DNA of 64,000 bases from NCBI RefSeq assembly GCF_036327755.1, contig NZ_CP109596.1, positions 3,038,001 to 3,102,000 on the forward strand, written 5' to 3'. The stretch is from Nocardia sp. NBC_01503 (GTDB lineage Bacteria > Actinomycetota > Actinomycetes > Mycobacteriales > Mycobacteriaceae). The notes under the pieces were generated by a model that searched no databases, had not been told where the DNA came from, and worked only from the letters and a program-made list of their open reading frames with translations. A program made the translations under genes and the position numbers. Positions 50,345-59,170 of the stretch are shown here, piece by piece. Every line of letters starts with the position of its first letter. Positions within the stretch are counted from its first letter, which is position 1.

Positions 50345-52663
50345 ATGGTCAATGTCAGCGATGGCTTCGGATCCAGCATTTTGGGGTATCCGAGAGTCGG
50401 CCCGCACCGGGAGCTCAAGCGTGCTCTCGAGTCGTATTGGCACGGAACGCTTTCCCGGGAAGCGCTGCTCGAGGTCGGGCGGGAGATCCAGGAGACGCAG
50501 TACCTGGAGCTCGCCGCCACGGGCCTGACCCAGGTGCCCGGCAACACCTTCTCCTTCTATGACCACATCCTCGACAACGCACTGCTTTTCGGTGCGGTGC
50601 CGAAGCGGTTCGAACCGCATCGCGAGGGTTTGCACCCGCTCGACTTCTACTTCCTGATGGCACGCGGGCGGCCGGATCTGCCGCCGCTGGAGCTGGTGCG
50701 GCTCTTCAATACCCCGTATCACTACCGCCAGCCGGAGTTGGATGCCGATACCGAATTCTCGCTGCACCCCGAGGCGCTGCTCGACGAATTCGATCGCGCC
50801 AAGGCCGCGGGCATCGAACTGCGCCCGGTGGTGCTCGGCCCGCTGTCGCTGCTGCTGCTCTCCAAGACCGGACACGTTCCCGGGGAGACCGAATTCGACA
50901 AGCTGGTGCTGCTGGACAAGCTGCTCCCGCTGTACGAGGAACTGTTCGAGATCCTCGCCAAGCGCGGTGCGACCTGCGTGCAGTTGGATGAGCCCTGCTT
51001 CACCAGTGATCGTTCGCCGTCCACCATCGAACTCTTCGAGCAGACCTACCACCGCCTGTCGAAGGCGTCGCTGCGCCCGCGACTGCTCGTCACCGGCCAG
51101 TACGGCGATTTCGGCGAGGCCCTGGAAGCGTTGGCGCGCACCAAGGTCGAGGCCATCGGACTCGATCTGGCCAACCACCGGATCCGCCCGGAAGATCTGG
51201 CGAAGATCCCGGGTATCGGCCGCAAGCGGCTGTACGCGGGCGTCATCAGCGGCACCAATGTGTGGCGTGCCGACCGCGTGGTGGCCCTCGAGTATCTGAA
51301 CGAACTCGCCAAGGTCTGCCCCGACATGGTGGTCTCCACCGGTGCGACCCTGCTGCACGTGCCCTACGACCTGCTCGTGGAGTACGAGCTGGAGGAGCAT
51401 GTCGCGGACCGCCTCGCCTTCGCGAAACAGAAGGTGCTGGAGGTGGTTTCGCTCGCCAAGGCGCTCACCGAGGGTCCTTCGGAGAAGTGGCGCAAGCGCC
51501 CGACCTCGGTGCACTTCAAGCAGAAGCACGCTGTGCGACAGCGGGTTTACAACGTCACCCCGGAGATGCGCGAGCGCGAGCCGTATGAGGTGCGGCGCGT
51601 CGCGCAGCAGGCCAAGCTGAATCTGCCGCTGGTGCCCGCCACCACGCTCGGCTCCTTCCCACAGACCAATGCCGGCCGGCAGGCCCGCTACGACCTGGGC
51701 CAGGGGCGGCTCTCCTACGACGACTACCGCAAGCGCATCGAAGCCGAGATCGAAGGCACCATCCGACTACAGGAGGACATCGGCCTCGATGTCCTCGTGC
51801 ACGGCGAGCATGAGCGCAACGACATGATCCAGTACTTCGCGGAGCTGCTCGACGGCTTCGCCACCACCCACTACGGCTGGGTGCAGGTGTACGGATCCCG
51901 TTGCGTGCGACCGCCGGTGCTGTTCGGCGATGTGTCCCGCCCCGCCGCCATGTCGGTGGAGTGGACCACCTACGCGCAGTCGCTCACCGATAAGCCGGTC
52001 AAGGGTATGGTCACCGGCCCGGTCACCATGATCGCGCGCTCCTTCGTGCGCCAGGACCAGCCGCTGTTCGAGACCGCCGACCAAGTGGCGCTTGCCATTC
52101 GGGACGAAGTGGTGGATCTGGAGCGGGCGGGCATCGCCATCATCCAGGTGGACGAGCCGTCCATTCGCGAACTGCTCCCGCTGCGGGTCAAGGGTCGCGC
52201 CGAATACCTGCGCTGGGCGGTCGGCGCGTTCAAGCTGGCCACCTCCGGCGTGCTGCCCGAGACCCAGATCCATACGCATATCGGCTATTCCAGCCGCGGT
52301 GACGTGGTGCAGGCCATCGAGGAGCTCGACGCCGATGTGACCGCGATCGTCGCCACCCGCTCCATCGAATGGGTGCTCAAGTCCCTGGAAGAGGACAACG
52401 CCGAAGGGCGCGGCCTCACCCACGGCGTCGGACCGGGTGTGTACGAATCGCGGTCGGCGCGCATCCCGGATATCGACGAACTCGACGAGGCGCTCACCGC
52501 CGCGGCGAAAGCCGTGACGCCGCAGCGCCTCTGGGCCAATCCGGATGGCGGACTCAAGACCCGGCATCACTGGCAGCTGGATCCGTCCCTGCGCAATATG
52601 GTCGCGGCCGCCCGCCGCGTCCGCCGCCGGGCCTTGGCCGCGGAGGCCGAAGCGGCCGGGTAG
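50345..52663 (+). CDS. metE: MetE-family protein with degenerate zinc site
   Basis: 772 residues, both barrels of cobalamin-independent methionine synthase present: N-terminal LGYPRVGPHRELKRALESYW, linker, then TTLGSFPQTNAGRQARYDLG, DVLVHGEHERNDMIQYFAEL, GSRCVRPP, KGMVTGPVTM and IIQVDEPSIRELLPLR. The zinc ligands of E. coli MetE (His641, Cys643, Glu665, Cys726) correspond to H645, G647 (HTHIGYSS for HTHMCYSE), V669 (IVATRS for IETSRS) and G735 (NPDGGLKTR for NPDCGLKTR). Three of four are lost, so ordinary zinc-thiolate chemistry looks impossible. GGAAGGAG precedes the ATG. The reading frame is intact and well conserved elsewhere, arguing for a different function rather than decay. Confidence 0.9.
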   Translation: MVNVSDGFGSSILGYPRVGPHRELKRALESYWHGTLSREALLEVGREIQETQYLELAATGLTQVPGNTFSFYDHILDNALLFGAVPKRFEPHREGLHPLDFYFLMARGRPDLPPLELVRLFNTPYHYRQPELDADTEFSLHPEALLDEFDRAKAAGIELRPVVLGPLSLLLLSKTGHVPGETEFDKLVLLDKLLPLYEELFEILAKRGATCVQLDEPCFTSDRSPSTIELFEQTYHRLSKASLRPRLLVTGQYGDFGEALEALARTKVEAIGLDLANHRIRPEDLAKIPGIGRKRLYAGVISGTNVWRADRVVALEYLNELAKVCPDMVVSTGATLLHVPYDLLVEYELEEHVADRLAFAKQKVLEVVSLAKALTEGPSEKWRKRPTSVHFKQKHAVRQRVYNVTPEMREREPYEVRRVAQQAKLNLPLVPATTLGSFPQTNAGRQARYDLGQGRLSYDDYRKRIEAEIEGTIRLQEDIGLDVLVHGEHERNDMIQYFAELLDGFATTHYGWVQVYGSRCVRPPVLFGDVSRPAAMSVEWTTYAQSLTDKPVKGMVTGPVTMIARSFVRQDQPLFETADQVALAIRDEVVDLERAGIAIIQVDEPSIRELLPLRVKGRAEYLRWAVGAFKLATSGVLPETQIHTHIGYSSRGDVVQAIEELDADVTAIVATRSIEWVLKSLEEDNAEGRGLTHGVGPGVYESRSARIPDIDELDEALTAAAKAVTPQRLWANPDGGLKTRHHWQLDPSLRNMVAAARRVRRRALAAEAEAAG

Positions 52664-52735
52664 CGCTCGTTCACGAACCTGTCACGAAGACGGAATCAGC
52701 CTGCGGGCACAGTTCTTTCGAGACAGGAGAAGCCG

Positions 52736-52879
52736 ATGGATCCGACGGGTAAGGGTGATCAGCCGGAGCCGGACGAGGGTTTGAAGCAGTTCAGTGCTAG
52801 TCGCGCACCCCACACCCGTCGCTCACCGGTCCGACCGGTCCCGGCCGATAGCCTATGGGCCGAGGTTGATTCGAGATGA
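52736..52879 (+). CDS. Possible small protein of 47 residues
   Basis: ATG 52736 has AGGAGA six bases upstream and opens 47 codons (MDPTGKGDQPEPDEGLKQF then an Arg/Pro-rich tail). It overlaps the start region of the antitoxin-like gene by frame only. The first 20 residues look like a real, acidic protein start and the tail does not, so it may be a truncated remnant. Unrecognised. Confidence 0.3.
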   Translation: MDPTGKGDQPEPDEGLKQFSASRAPHTRRSPVRPVPADSLWAEVDSR

Positions 52880-52890
52880 GGAGTTCGACG

Positions 52891-53088
52891 GTGGGTCTGT
52901 TCGACAATCTGAAGGACGCGGCGGGCAAGGCCGCCGAACTGGCGAGCGAGCACGCGGACAAGCTGGATCCGCTGGTCGACAAGGTCGGCGATCTGGTGGA
53001 CGACCGCACCGAGGGCAAGTACGCCGGACACGTCGACAAGGTGCAGGACGCCGCCAAGAAGGCCCTGCACGAGCAGGCGGGGAAGTAG
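52891..53088 (+). CDS. MT0933/Rv0909-type antitoxin-like protein
   Basis: 65 residues, mostly helical and charged: GLFDNLKDAAGKAAELASEH, then LDPLVDKVGDLVDDRTEGKYAGHVDKVQDA. This is the MT0933 antitoxin family pattern. GTG 52891 has AGGAG seven bases upstream. No toxin-like gene is adjacent (the flanks are a possible 47-residue ORF and repeats). Such orphan members are widespread in Nocardia and mycobacteria and may act outside toxin control. Confidence 0.75.
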   Translation: MGLFDNLKDAAGKAAELASEHADKLDPLVDKVGDLVDDRTEGKYAGHVDKVQDAAKKALHEQAGK

Positions 53089-53177
53089 AAAGATGGTGTC
53101 GGGGCGGTAGCGCGATGCTCATTCATTGAGATCCGGTGGCCACGCTGCTCCGGGTTCGCCACTGCCGCAACATCACC

Positions 53178-53272
53178 CCGTCATTTCGGCGTGCTCTTGG
53201 CAGGAAGCTGCCGAAATATGCTGTGCCGCTGTAGGTGTGGATCCCGGCCGAAAGCGCGCCGGGATGACGAGG
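53178..53272. repeat. Dispersed hairpin repeat, a degenerate and a full copy in tandem
   Basis: A degraded inverted copy (53178-53217, CCGTCATTTCGGCGTGCTCTT...) is followed by a full copy at 53237-53272 (GTGGATCCCGGCCGAAAGCGCGCCGGGATGACG). They face each other, as at 57135-57227. Confidence 0.7.
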
Positions 53273-53280
53273 TGGCATCA

Positions 53281-53532
53281 TTACCAGCCGCGATGGCCGT
53301 TGTCATGGTTGTTGTGCTCACGCTCGTAGCGGTCGCGGTAGTGGCCCCAGCAGTAGTTCCAGTCGAAGCCGCGACTGTCCCGATCGCAGTACCAGTGGTA
53401 GTCGTCGCGGTCGTAATTGGCCGCGGCGGTACCGGTATCGGCGGGCAGGGCCGCGGCGACGCCCGCGCCGAACGGGAGAATGAACAGGGTGGCCGCCAGG
53501 GCGGTGGTGATGCGTTTCGCGGTGGTGGTCAT
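53281..53532 (-). CDS. Small secreted protein
   Basis: 83 residues. A signal peptide of about 28 residues (TTALAATLFILPFGAGVAAA-LPA) precedes a mature part of about 55 rich in Tyr, Trp, Asp, Arg and His, with two cysteines (WYCDRDSRGFDWNYCWGHYR). Unrecognised; may be a small disulfide-stabilised exported protein. GAGGAG lies upstream of ATG 53532. Confidence 0.65.
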   Translation of the reverse strand: MTTTAKRITTALAATLFILPFGAGVAAALPADTGTAAANYDRDDYHWYCDRDSRGFDWNYCWGHYRDRYEREHNNHDNGHRGW

Positions 53533-53663
53533 ATGATCGGCTCCTCTTGCCTGGTCCCGGGAGGTGTTTCCCGATGCATGCAATAGTGCTGATCCGCGGC
53601 GGAATTCTCTGTCGCCGCATACACGCTGGAAGTGTGTCCGCGCCGACACTTCCGGTCGGCGCA

Positions 53664-55808
53664 TCACCGGTAGTCGGCGACCCTCCACAATCGCACCGTT
53701 TTATCGGCGCTACCGGTCGCCAGCAGCGTGCCGTCCGGGCTGAAGGCGACCGTGTGCACCGGACCACCGTGACCGGTCATGGGATTGCCGATCGGCGCGC
53801 GAGTCCCGTTGTCCCACAGGCGAACCGTGCCGTCGCGACTACCGCTCGCCAGTAGCGCGCCGTCCGGGCTGAACGCCACCGCCAGCACCGGCTCGCTGTG
53901 CCCGCTCAGCGGATTCCCGGAGGCGGAACGAGTATTGGTGTCCCACAGGCGAATCGATGCATCGTCCCCCGCGGTCGCGAGTAGCACCCCCGCCGGATGG
54001 AAGGCCAGCGCCCGCACCGCGCTGTTATGCCCGGACAGTGCCGCCCCCGACGCGAGCCCGGTCGAATCATTCCACAGACGCACGGTGGTGTCCTGGCTCC
54101 CGGTGCCCACCAGTGTGCCCTTCGGGTGGAAGCCCACCGCCCGCACCGCACCCGTATGCCCGGTCATGGCGGCGCCGGTGGGTTGCCGGGTGCGCACACT
54201 CCACAGCTGCGCGGTGGTGTCGTCGCTGCCGGTCACCAGCAGCGTGCCGTCCGGGTGAAAAGCTATGCCGCGCACCGAATTCGTATGCGATGTCAGTGGG
54301 CTGCCGACGGGTCGGCGGGTATGCGCATCCCACAGTCGGGCGGTGTTGTCCTCACTCCCGGTGGCCAGCAGACTGCCGTCCGGGCTGAACGCCACCGCGC
54401 GAATCACCTTGCTGTGCCCGGTGAGTGGATCGCCGTCCTGCTTACCGGTGCGCACCTCGAACAGGCGGGTCGTATTGTCCTTCCCGCCGATGGCAAGGAA
54501 TGTCCCGTCGGGGCTGAATGCCAGCGCCAGCACCTGCGATGGCAGGGTGAGGTCGCCTGGGGTGGTGGGGATTTGCGCACCGGTCGCCGGGGTCGCCGCG
54601 TTCCGATCGTGGCGGCCGAGCACCAGCCCGCCCGCGGTCGCCGCCGCACCCGCCGCGACGAACGCTCCGCCGATCAGCATCCGGCGACGCGTGAAACGCC
54701 TCGGCGCGGACGTCTTGCCCAGTGGCCCAGGCGCACCGATCGGCGGCGCGGATGTATTGTGCAGCGGCCCAAGCGTACCGATCAGTGGCGCGGGTGAATT
54801 GCCGCGTGGCCCGGGCGGATCCGTGTGTGGCCCGGACCTGCCGCCAGGGTGCCGCGCGGGTGGCTGGGAGAGTGCGGTCTCCGCGTCCTCGCCATGCCAG
54901 ACCACTGGTCGCCCGGTCGGCGGCCGATGCCGGAGATCGGGCGAAAAGTGCACTCCGGGAGCGGTTTCCCCGGAACGTTCGACCGCCTCGCGGGCCGCGG
55001 CGGCGAAGCTGGCGCAATCGGGATAGCGGTCCTCGGGCCGTTTGGCGAGCACCGTCGCCAGGACGTCGTCGAGTCCGCTCGGCAGGCCGGGGCGGCGTTC
55101 ACTGGGGCGCGGGGGAGCGGCGTGCAGATGCGCCGCGATGACCGCCGCGTCATCGGTGCGCGCGTACGGGGCCTCGCCGGTGAGCAATTTGAAGAGTGTG
55201 CAGCCCAGCGAATACTGGTCGGCGCGACGGTCCACCGGTCCGCCGCCGAAGCGTTCGGGCGCGGCATAGGCGAGGGTGGCGCTCACCCGCGAATTGGTCT
55301 CGGCATCCTCGACGGCGCGGGCGATACCGAAATCGGTAACCACGGTGCGCCCGATTCCGCCGATTCCGCACTCCACCAACAGGTTCGCGGGTTTGATATC
55401 GCGGTGCAGCACCCGATGCCGGTGTGCGTGATCCAGTGCGCGCCCGGCATCACCGATCATGCGCACCGCCCATTCGGCGGAGACGTAGCCGCCTTCGCGG
55501 GCGAGCATGGCGGCGGCGTCACCGCCGTCGATGTACTTCATGGAGATCCACAGCACCGGATCGCCGAGTGAATTGCGGTCGTAGATGGGCACGATATTGG
55601 GGTGGTCCAGCGCGGTGATCAGTGCTGCCTCACGCTCGAATCGGGCTCGCGCCTGACGGTCCTCGGCGAAGGTGTCATTGAGCACCTTGAGCGCGACCGA
55701 CCGCTCCAGTCTGGGGTGGCGCGCCAGATATACCACCCCCATACCCCCGGCCCCCAACTGCCGTTCGATGGTGTAGCTCGCGAATACCGCGCCGGCCTGC
55801 AATCGCAT
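53664..55808 (-). CDS. Ser/Thr protein kinase with extracellular WD40 propeller
   Basis: 714 residues. The kinase domain (about 10-275) has the Gly loop LGAGGMG, K41, HRD 135-137 with IKPANLLV, DFG 159-161 and APE at about 183. A Pro/Gly-rich linker leads to one membrane helix (about 377-398). Seven WD40 repeats follow (423-714, each with a FSPDG/FHPDG and GSxDxTxRLW pattern), forming a complete propeller, predicted outside the membrane. It likely senses an external ligand or partner and phosphorylates cytoplasmic targets. ATG 55808 has GGGAGG upstream. An arginine pair before the helix suits inside-positive topology. Confidence 0.92.
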   Translation of the reverse strand: MRLQAGAVFASYTIERQLGAGGMGVVYLARHPRLERSVALKVLNDTFAEDRQARARFEREAALITALDHPNIVPIYDRNSLGDPVLWISMKYIDGGDAAAMLAREGGYVSAEWAVRMIGDAGRALDHAHRHRVLHRDIKPANLLVECGIGGIGRTVVTDFGIARAVEDAETNSRVSATLAYAAPERFGGGPVDRRADQYSLGCTLFKLLTGEAPYARTDDAAVIAAHLHAAPPRPSERRPGLPSGLDDVLATVLAKRPEDRYPDCASFAAAAREAVERSGETAPGVHFSPDLRHRPPTGRPVVWHGEDAETALSQPPARHPGGRSGPHTDPPGPRGNSPAPLIGTLGPLHNTSAPPIGAPGPLGKTSAPRRFTRRRMLIGGAFVAAGAAATAGGLVLGRHDRNAATPATGAQIPTTPGDLTLPSQVLALAFSPDGTFLAIGGKDNTTRLFEVRTGKQDGDPLTGHSKVIRAVAFSPDGSLLATGSEDNTARLWDAHTRRPVGSPLTSHTNSVRGIAFHPDGTLLVTGSDDTTAQLWSVRTRQPTGAAMTGHTGAVRAVGFHPKGTLVGTGSQDTTVRLWNDSTGLASGAALSGHNSAVRALAFHPAGVLLATAGDDASIRLWDTNTRSASGNPLSGHSEPVLAVAFSPDGALLASGSRDGTVRLWDNGTRAPIGNPMTGHGGPVHTVAFSPDGTLLATGSADKTVRLWRVADYR

Positions 55809-55855
55809 CGGGCAGCCACCTCCCGTAAAGGGTACGACCGCCGGTGCCATTCGGT

Positions 55856-57091
55856 TCAGCCGTTTTCGGGGGCCGTTCCCTTCTTCCCGGGCGCGATCCG
55901 GCCGAGTCGCTCGGACAGCGGTTTACGCGGTCGCGGTGCGGGCGGTTCGGGTGGCTCCTGCACCTCGTAGCGGCGGATATACGCGCCGATGAACGCCTGC
56001 GCGGTGGCGGTGACGGGGATGGCCAGCAGCGCTCCGGTGGCCCCGAACAGGGCCGCTCCCGCCAGCACCGCGCCGAAGGCCACAGCGGGATGCATATCCA
56101 AAGTCGTTGCGGTGATGCGTGGTTGGAGCACATAGTTTTCGAACTGCTGATACAGCACGATGAATCCGAGAATCCACAGCGCGGTGCGCGGACTGTGCCC
56201 GAGCGCCACCACCACCGGCAGCGCGCCCGCCAGATAGGTGCCGACTGTCGGAATGAACTGTGAGACAACGCCGACCCAGAGCGCCAGCGCGATGGCGGAC
56301 GGGATATCGAGAATCCGCATGGCCACGAAGTGCGCGATGGTGGAGCAGAGCGCGAGCAGTGCACGGGAATACAGGTAGCCGCCGGTCTTGTCGACCGCGA
56401 TATCCCAGGCGCGCAATACATGTCGCTGCCGCTGCGGCGGCAGCACCGAGCAGACCGCGGTGCGGAAGCGCGGTCCGTCGGCGGCGAAGTAGTAGGTGAA
56501 CAGCAGAACGCCCAGCGCCTGAAACAGCACGCCGATGGCGGTGGTGCCGATACCCCACACATCCCCGGCCAGTCCGACCAGCCAGGACTCCAGCCGCGAG
56601 CTCAATTGGGAGGCCCGCTCGGTGATATCGGCACCGGAGAGATCGGTGTGGAAGGTGCGATTGACCCACGCCACCGCGTCCTCGGTGGTGTGCGGTGCGT
56701 TCTTGACCAGCGAGGTGACCTGATCGACCACCAGATCGCCCATGGCCCAGACGAATCCGACCACCGCGGCCAGCACGATCAGGAAGACCGCGCCGGTCGC
56801 GGGGCCGCGTTTCCAGCCGCGCGCGGCCAGCCAGTTCACCGCCGGTTCGATGGCGAACGCCAGGAACAGCGACACCACCAGCACGGTCAGCAGACCCTGG
56901 AGTTTCTGCAACCCCCAGAAGGTGATGACGATCCCGGCCACCGTGCCCGCCGCCAGCAGATACGCGCGCGGCAGCCACGCCGGAATCGCCACCGTCCGTT
57001 TCAGCGGAGCGTCGTCAGTCGCGTTGTTCTCTTCGGATGAGTTGTTCTTCTCGGCAGCCTCGCCGGGCACGCCGTCAACCTCTTCGGGCAC
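55856..57091 (-). CDS. AI-2E family (YdiK/PerM) transporter-like membrane protein
   Basis: 411 residues, about eight membrane helices: VVSLFLAFAIEPAVNWLAAR, the long soluble middle, and IPTVGTYLAGALPVVVALG typical of the family. Substrates of these proteins are uncertain (some export autoinducer-2, others are sodium/proton antiporters). Start GTG 57091 gives a 36-residue acidic N-terminus. It ends 47 bases upstream of the kinase start on the same strand. Confidence 0.85.
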   Translation of the reverse strand: MPEEVDGVPGEAAEKNNSSEENNATDDAPLKRTVAIPAWLPRAYLLAAGTVAGIVITFWGLQKLQGLLTVLVVSLFLAFAIEPAVNWLAARGWKRGPATGAVFLIVLAAVVGFVWAMGDLVVDQVTSLVKNAPHTTEDAVAWVNRTFHTDLSGADITERASQLSSRLESWLVGLAGDVWGIGTTAIGVLFQALGVLLFTYYFAADGPRFRTAVCSVLPPQRQRHVLRAWDIAVDKTGGYLYSRALLALCSTIAHFVAMRILDIPSAIALALWVGVVSQFIPTVGTYLAGALPVVVALGHSPRTALWILGFIVLYQQFENYVLQPRITATTLDMHPAVAFGAVLAGAALFGATGALLAIPVTATAQAFIGAYIRRYEVQEPPEPPAPRPRKPLSERLGRIAPGKKGTAPENG

Positions 57092-57134
57092 ACCGCAAAC
57101 GTAGCCGTGGCCCGGGGTTCTCGGAGCCAGCCCC

Positions 57135-57227
57135 CGTCATCCCGGCGCGTTTTTGGCCGGGATCCACACTGTCGGCGCATGCCTTGCCGGTATGGATCCC
57201 GGCCGAAAGCATGCCGGGACGACGAGG
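57135..57227. repeat. Dispersed hairpin repeat, two opposed copies
   Basis: CGTCATCCCGGCGCGTTTTT-GGCCGGGATCCAC (57135-57167) faces TGGATCCCGGCC-GAAAGCATGCCGGGACGACGAGG (57193-57227). The pair could form one long composite hairpin. It fills the gap between the AI-2E gene and the alcohol dehydrogenase gene. Confidence 0.75.
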
Positions 57228-57234
57228 GGGCTGC

Positions 57235-58287
57235 CTACATGGTGGCGGTGTCGATGACGAAGCGGTAGCGCACATCGCTGGCCACCACCCGGTCGTAGGC
57301 CTCGTCGATGCGATCCGCCGAGATGACCTCGATCTCCGCGCCGATGCCGTGCTCGGCGCAGAAGTTCAACATCTCCTGGGTCTGCGCGATACCGCCGATC
57401 ATGGATCCGGCCAGCGAACGCCGGTAGCCCGCGATGGTGAAAGGTTTGACGCTGAGCGGATTTTCGGGCAAGCCGAGAATCACCAGGGTGCCGTCCAGGG
57501 CGAGCAGCTTCATATAGCTGTCGATCGGCAGGTCCGCCGAGACGGTATTCAGGATCAGATCGAATTTCCCGCGCAATTCGCGGAAGGTCTGCTTATCGCT
57601 GGTCGCGTAGTAGTGCTGCGCGCCGAAGCGTTCGCCGTCGGCCTGCTTGCTCAGCGAATGGCTGAGCACGGTCACCTCCGCGCCCATGGCGGCGGCGATC
57701 TTCACTCCCACATGTCCGAGCCCGCCCATACCGATGATCGCGACCCGCTTGCCGGGGCCCGCGTTCCAATGCCGCAGCGGCGAATAGAGCGTGACGCCCG
57801 CGCACAGCAGCGGCGCCGCCTCATCCAGACCGATGCCCTCGGGAATGCCGACCACGAAGCCGTCGGTCACCACGACCTGCGTGGAGTACCCGCCCATGGT
57901 GTACCCGGCCGGGGCGAGCTCCGGAGCGACGGTGGTGTTGTAGGTCATGGTCGCGCCGCGATCGCAGTACTGCTCCTCGCCCGCCACACACGGCCCGCAG
58001 ACGCCGCACGAATCGACCATGCAGCCCACGCCGACCCGGTCGCCGACCTTATGCCGGGTGACCTCGGAGCCGACCGCGGCGACCAGGCCCGCGATCTCGT
58101 GACCGGGCACGCAGGGGTAGCGGGTGCCGCCCCATTCGTCGCGGGCGGTGTGGATATCGGAGTGGCAGATGCCGGCGAACTTCACATCGATCAGCACATC
58201 TCGCGGACCGAGCTCACGGCGTTCGATAGCGAGCTTGGAGAACCGGCCATCGGGCGCGGAGACGGCATAGGCGGCAGCGATGCTCAT
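57235..58287 (-). CDS. Zinc-dependent alcohol dehydrogenase (AdhC/YahK-like)
   Basis: 350 residues. The catalytic zinc site is [16 protein letters not shown]...PGHEIAG. The structural zinc Cys set is [20 protein letters not shown]. The NADP-binding fold [17 protein letters not shown] has the AdhC-group sequence. It reduces aldehydes, preferably with NADPH, by analogy with mycobacterial AdhC. ATG 58287 is used, since upstream codons give a non-homologous tail. Divergent from the ZIP transporter with 65 bases between. Confidence 0.9.
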   Translation of the reverse strand: MSIAAAYAVSAPDGRFSKLAIERRELGPRDVLIDVKFAGICHSDIHTARDEWGGTRYPCVPGHEIAGLVAAVGSEVTRHKVGDRVGVGCMVDSCGVCGPCVAGEEQYCDRGATMTYNTTVAPELAPAGYTMGGYSTQVVVTDGFVVGIPEGIGLDEAAPLLCAGVTLYSPLRHWNAGPGKRVAIIGMGGLGHVGVKIAAAMGAEVTVLSHSLSKQADGERFGAQHYYATSDKQTFRELRGKFDLILNTVSADLPIDSYMKLLALDGTLVILGLPENPLSVKPFTIAGYRRSLAGSMIGGIAQTQEMLNFCAEHGIGAEIEVISADRIDEAYDRVVASDVRYRFVIDTATM

Positions 58288-58352
58288 GGGTACATGCCTA
58301 CCACTCGGCGCGGCGCGCTCGCGACGCGCCGCCGGATCGGCATGCTGGGCCG

Positions 58353-59084
58353 GTGGCGATTCTGCTGGCACTGGTGTCGATGTGCTCGACCTTCATCGGC
58401 GGACTGGTCGCGGACCGCATCGGCGATCGCAAACGCCTGGTCCTGGGGCTGGCCGCGGGCGTCATGCTGGGCGTGGTCGCCTTCGACCTGTTGCCCGAGG
58501 CGCTGGCGGCCGATACCCGCATCGCACTGGGCGTGCCGGTACCGCTGCTGGCCGCCGTCGTCGGATTCCTCACCGTGCACATCGTCGAGCGGACCGTGGC
58601 TCTGCACACCGGCCACGAGGACGAATTCGGTTCGCACCACCACGATTTCGCCTCCGTCGGCCTGGTGGCGGCGGCGGGGCTGGTATTCCACAGCTTCCTG
58701 GACGGACTGAGTATCGGGCTGAGCTTCCAGGTGGATGCCGCCATCGGCGCGGCCGTGGCCATCGCGGTGATCAGCCATGATTTCGCCGACGGCTTCAATA
58801 CCTTCACCCTGACCACGCTGTACGGCAATGCGCGCAAACGCGGCCTGGCCATGCTGGCGGCCGATGCCATCGCACCGGTGATCGGTGCGATCGTCGGCAC
58901 CTTCCTCCATGTACCGGATCGATTCGTCGGCATGTATCTCGGCTACTTCGCGGGCTTCCTGCTGTACCTGGCGACCGCCGATATCCTGCCCGAGGCACAT
59001 GCGGGTAGACCGTCCAAAGCGCCGCTGCTGTTCACCCTGCTCGGGCTGGGGGCCATGCTCGGAATCGCCGCGCTGAGCCATTGA
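58353..59084 (+). CDS. ZIP-family metal transporter
   Basis: 243 residues, about eight membrane helices. Metal-binding helices read [11 protein letters not shown] and SHDFADGF (family HSxxEG and HNxPEG; here the Glu and Pro are altered). The loop [14 protein letters not shown] is His-rich. Likely imports Zn, Fe or Mn. Start is GTG 58353; the altered metal motifs resemble the GufA-like branch. Confidence 0.8.
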   Translation: MAILLALVSMCSTFIGGLVADRIGDRKRLVLGLAAGVMLGVVAFDLLPEALAADTRIALGVPVPLLAAVVGFLTVHIVERTVALHTGHEDEFGSHHHDFASVGLVAAAGLVFHSFLDGLSIGLSFQVDAAIGAAVAIAVISHDFADGFNTFTLTTLYGNARKRGLAMLAADAIAPVIGAIVGTFLHVPDRFVGMYLGYFAGFLLYLATADILPEAHAGRPSKAPLLFTLLGLGAMLGIAALSH

Positions 59085-59170
59085 AACGCACGAAGAGCGG
59101 CGTATCGGCCACTTGACCTGGTACACCAGGAGATACAGACCGCACGGCCGATGCGGTAGTGGAGGGATCG

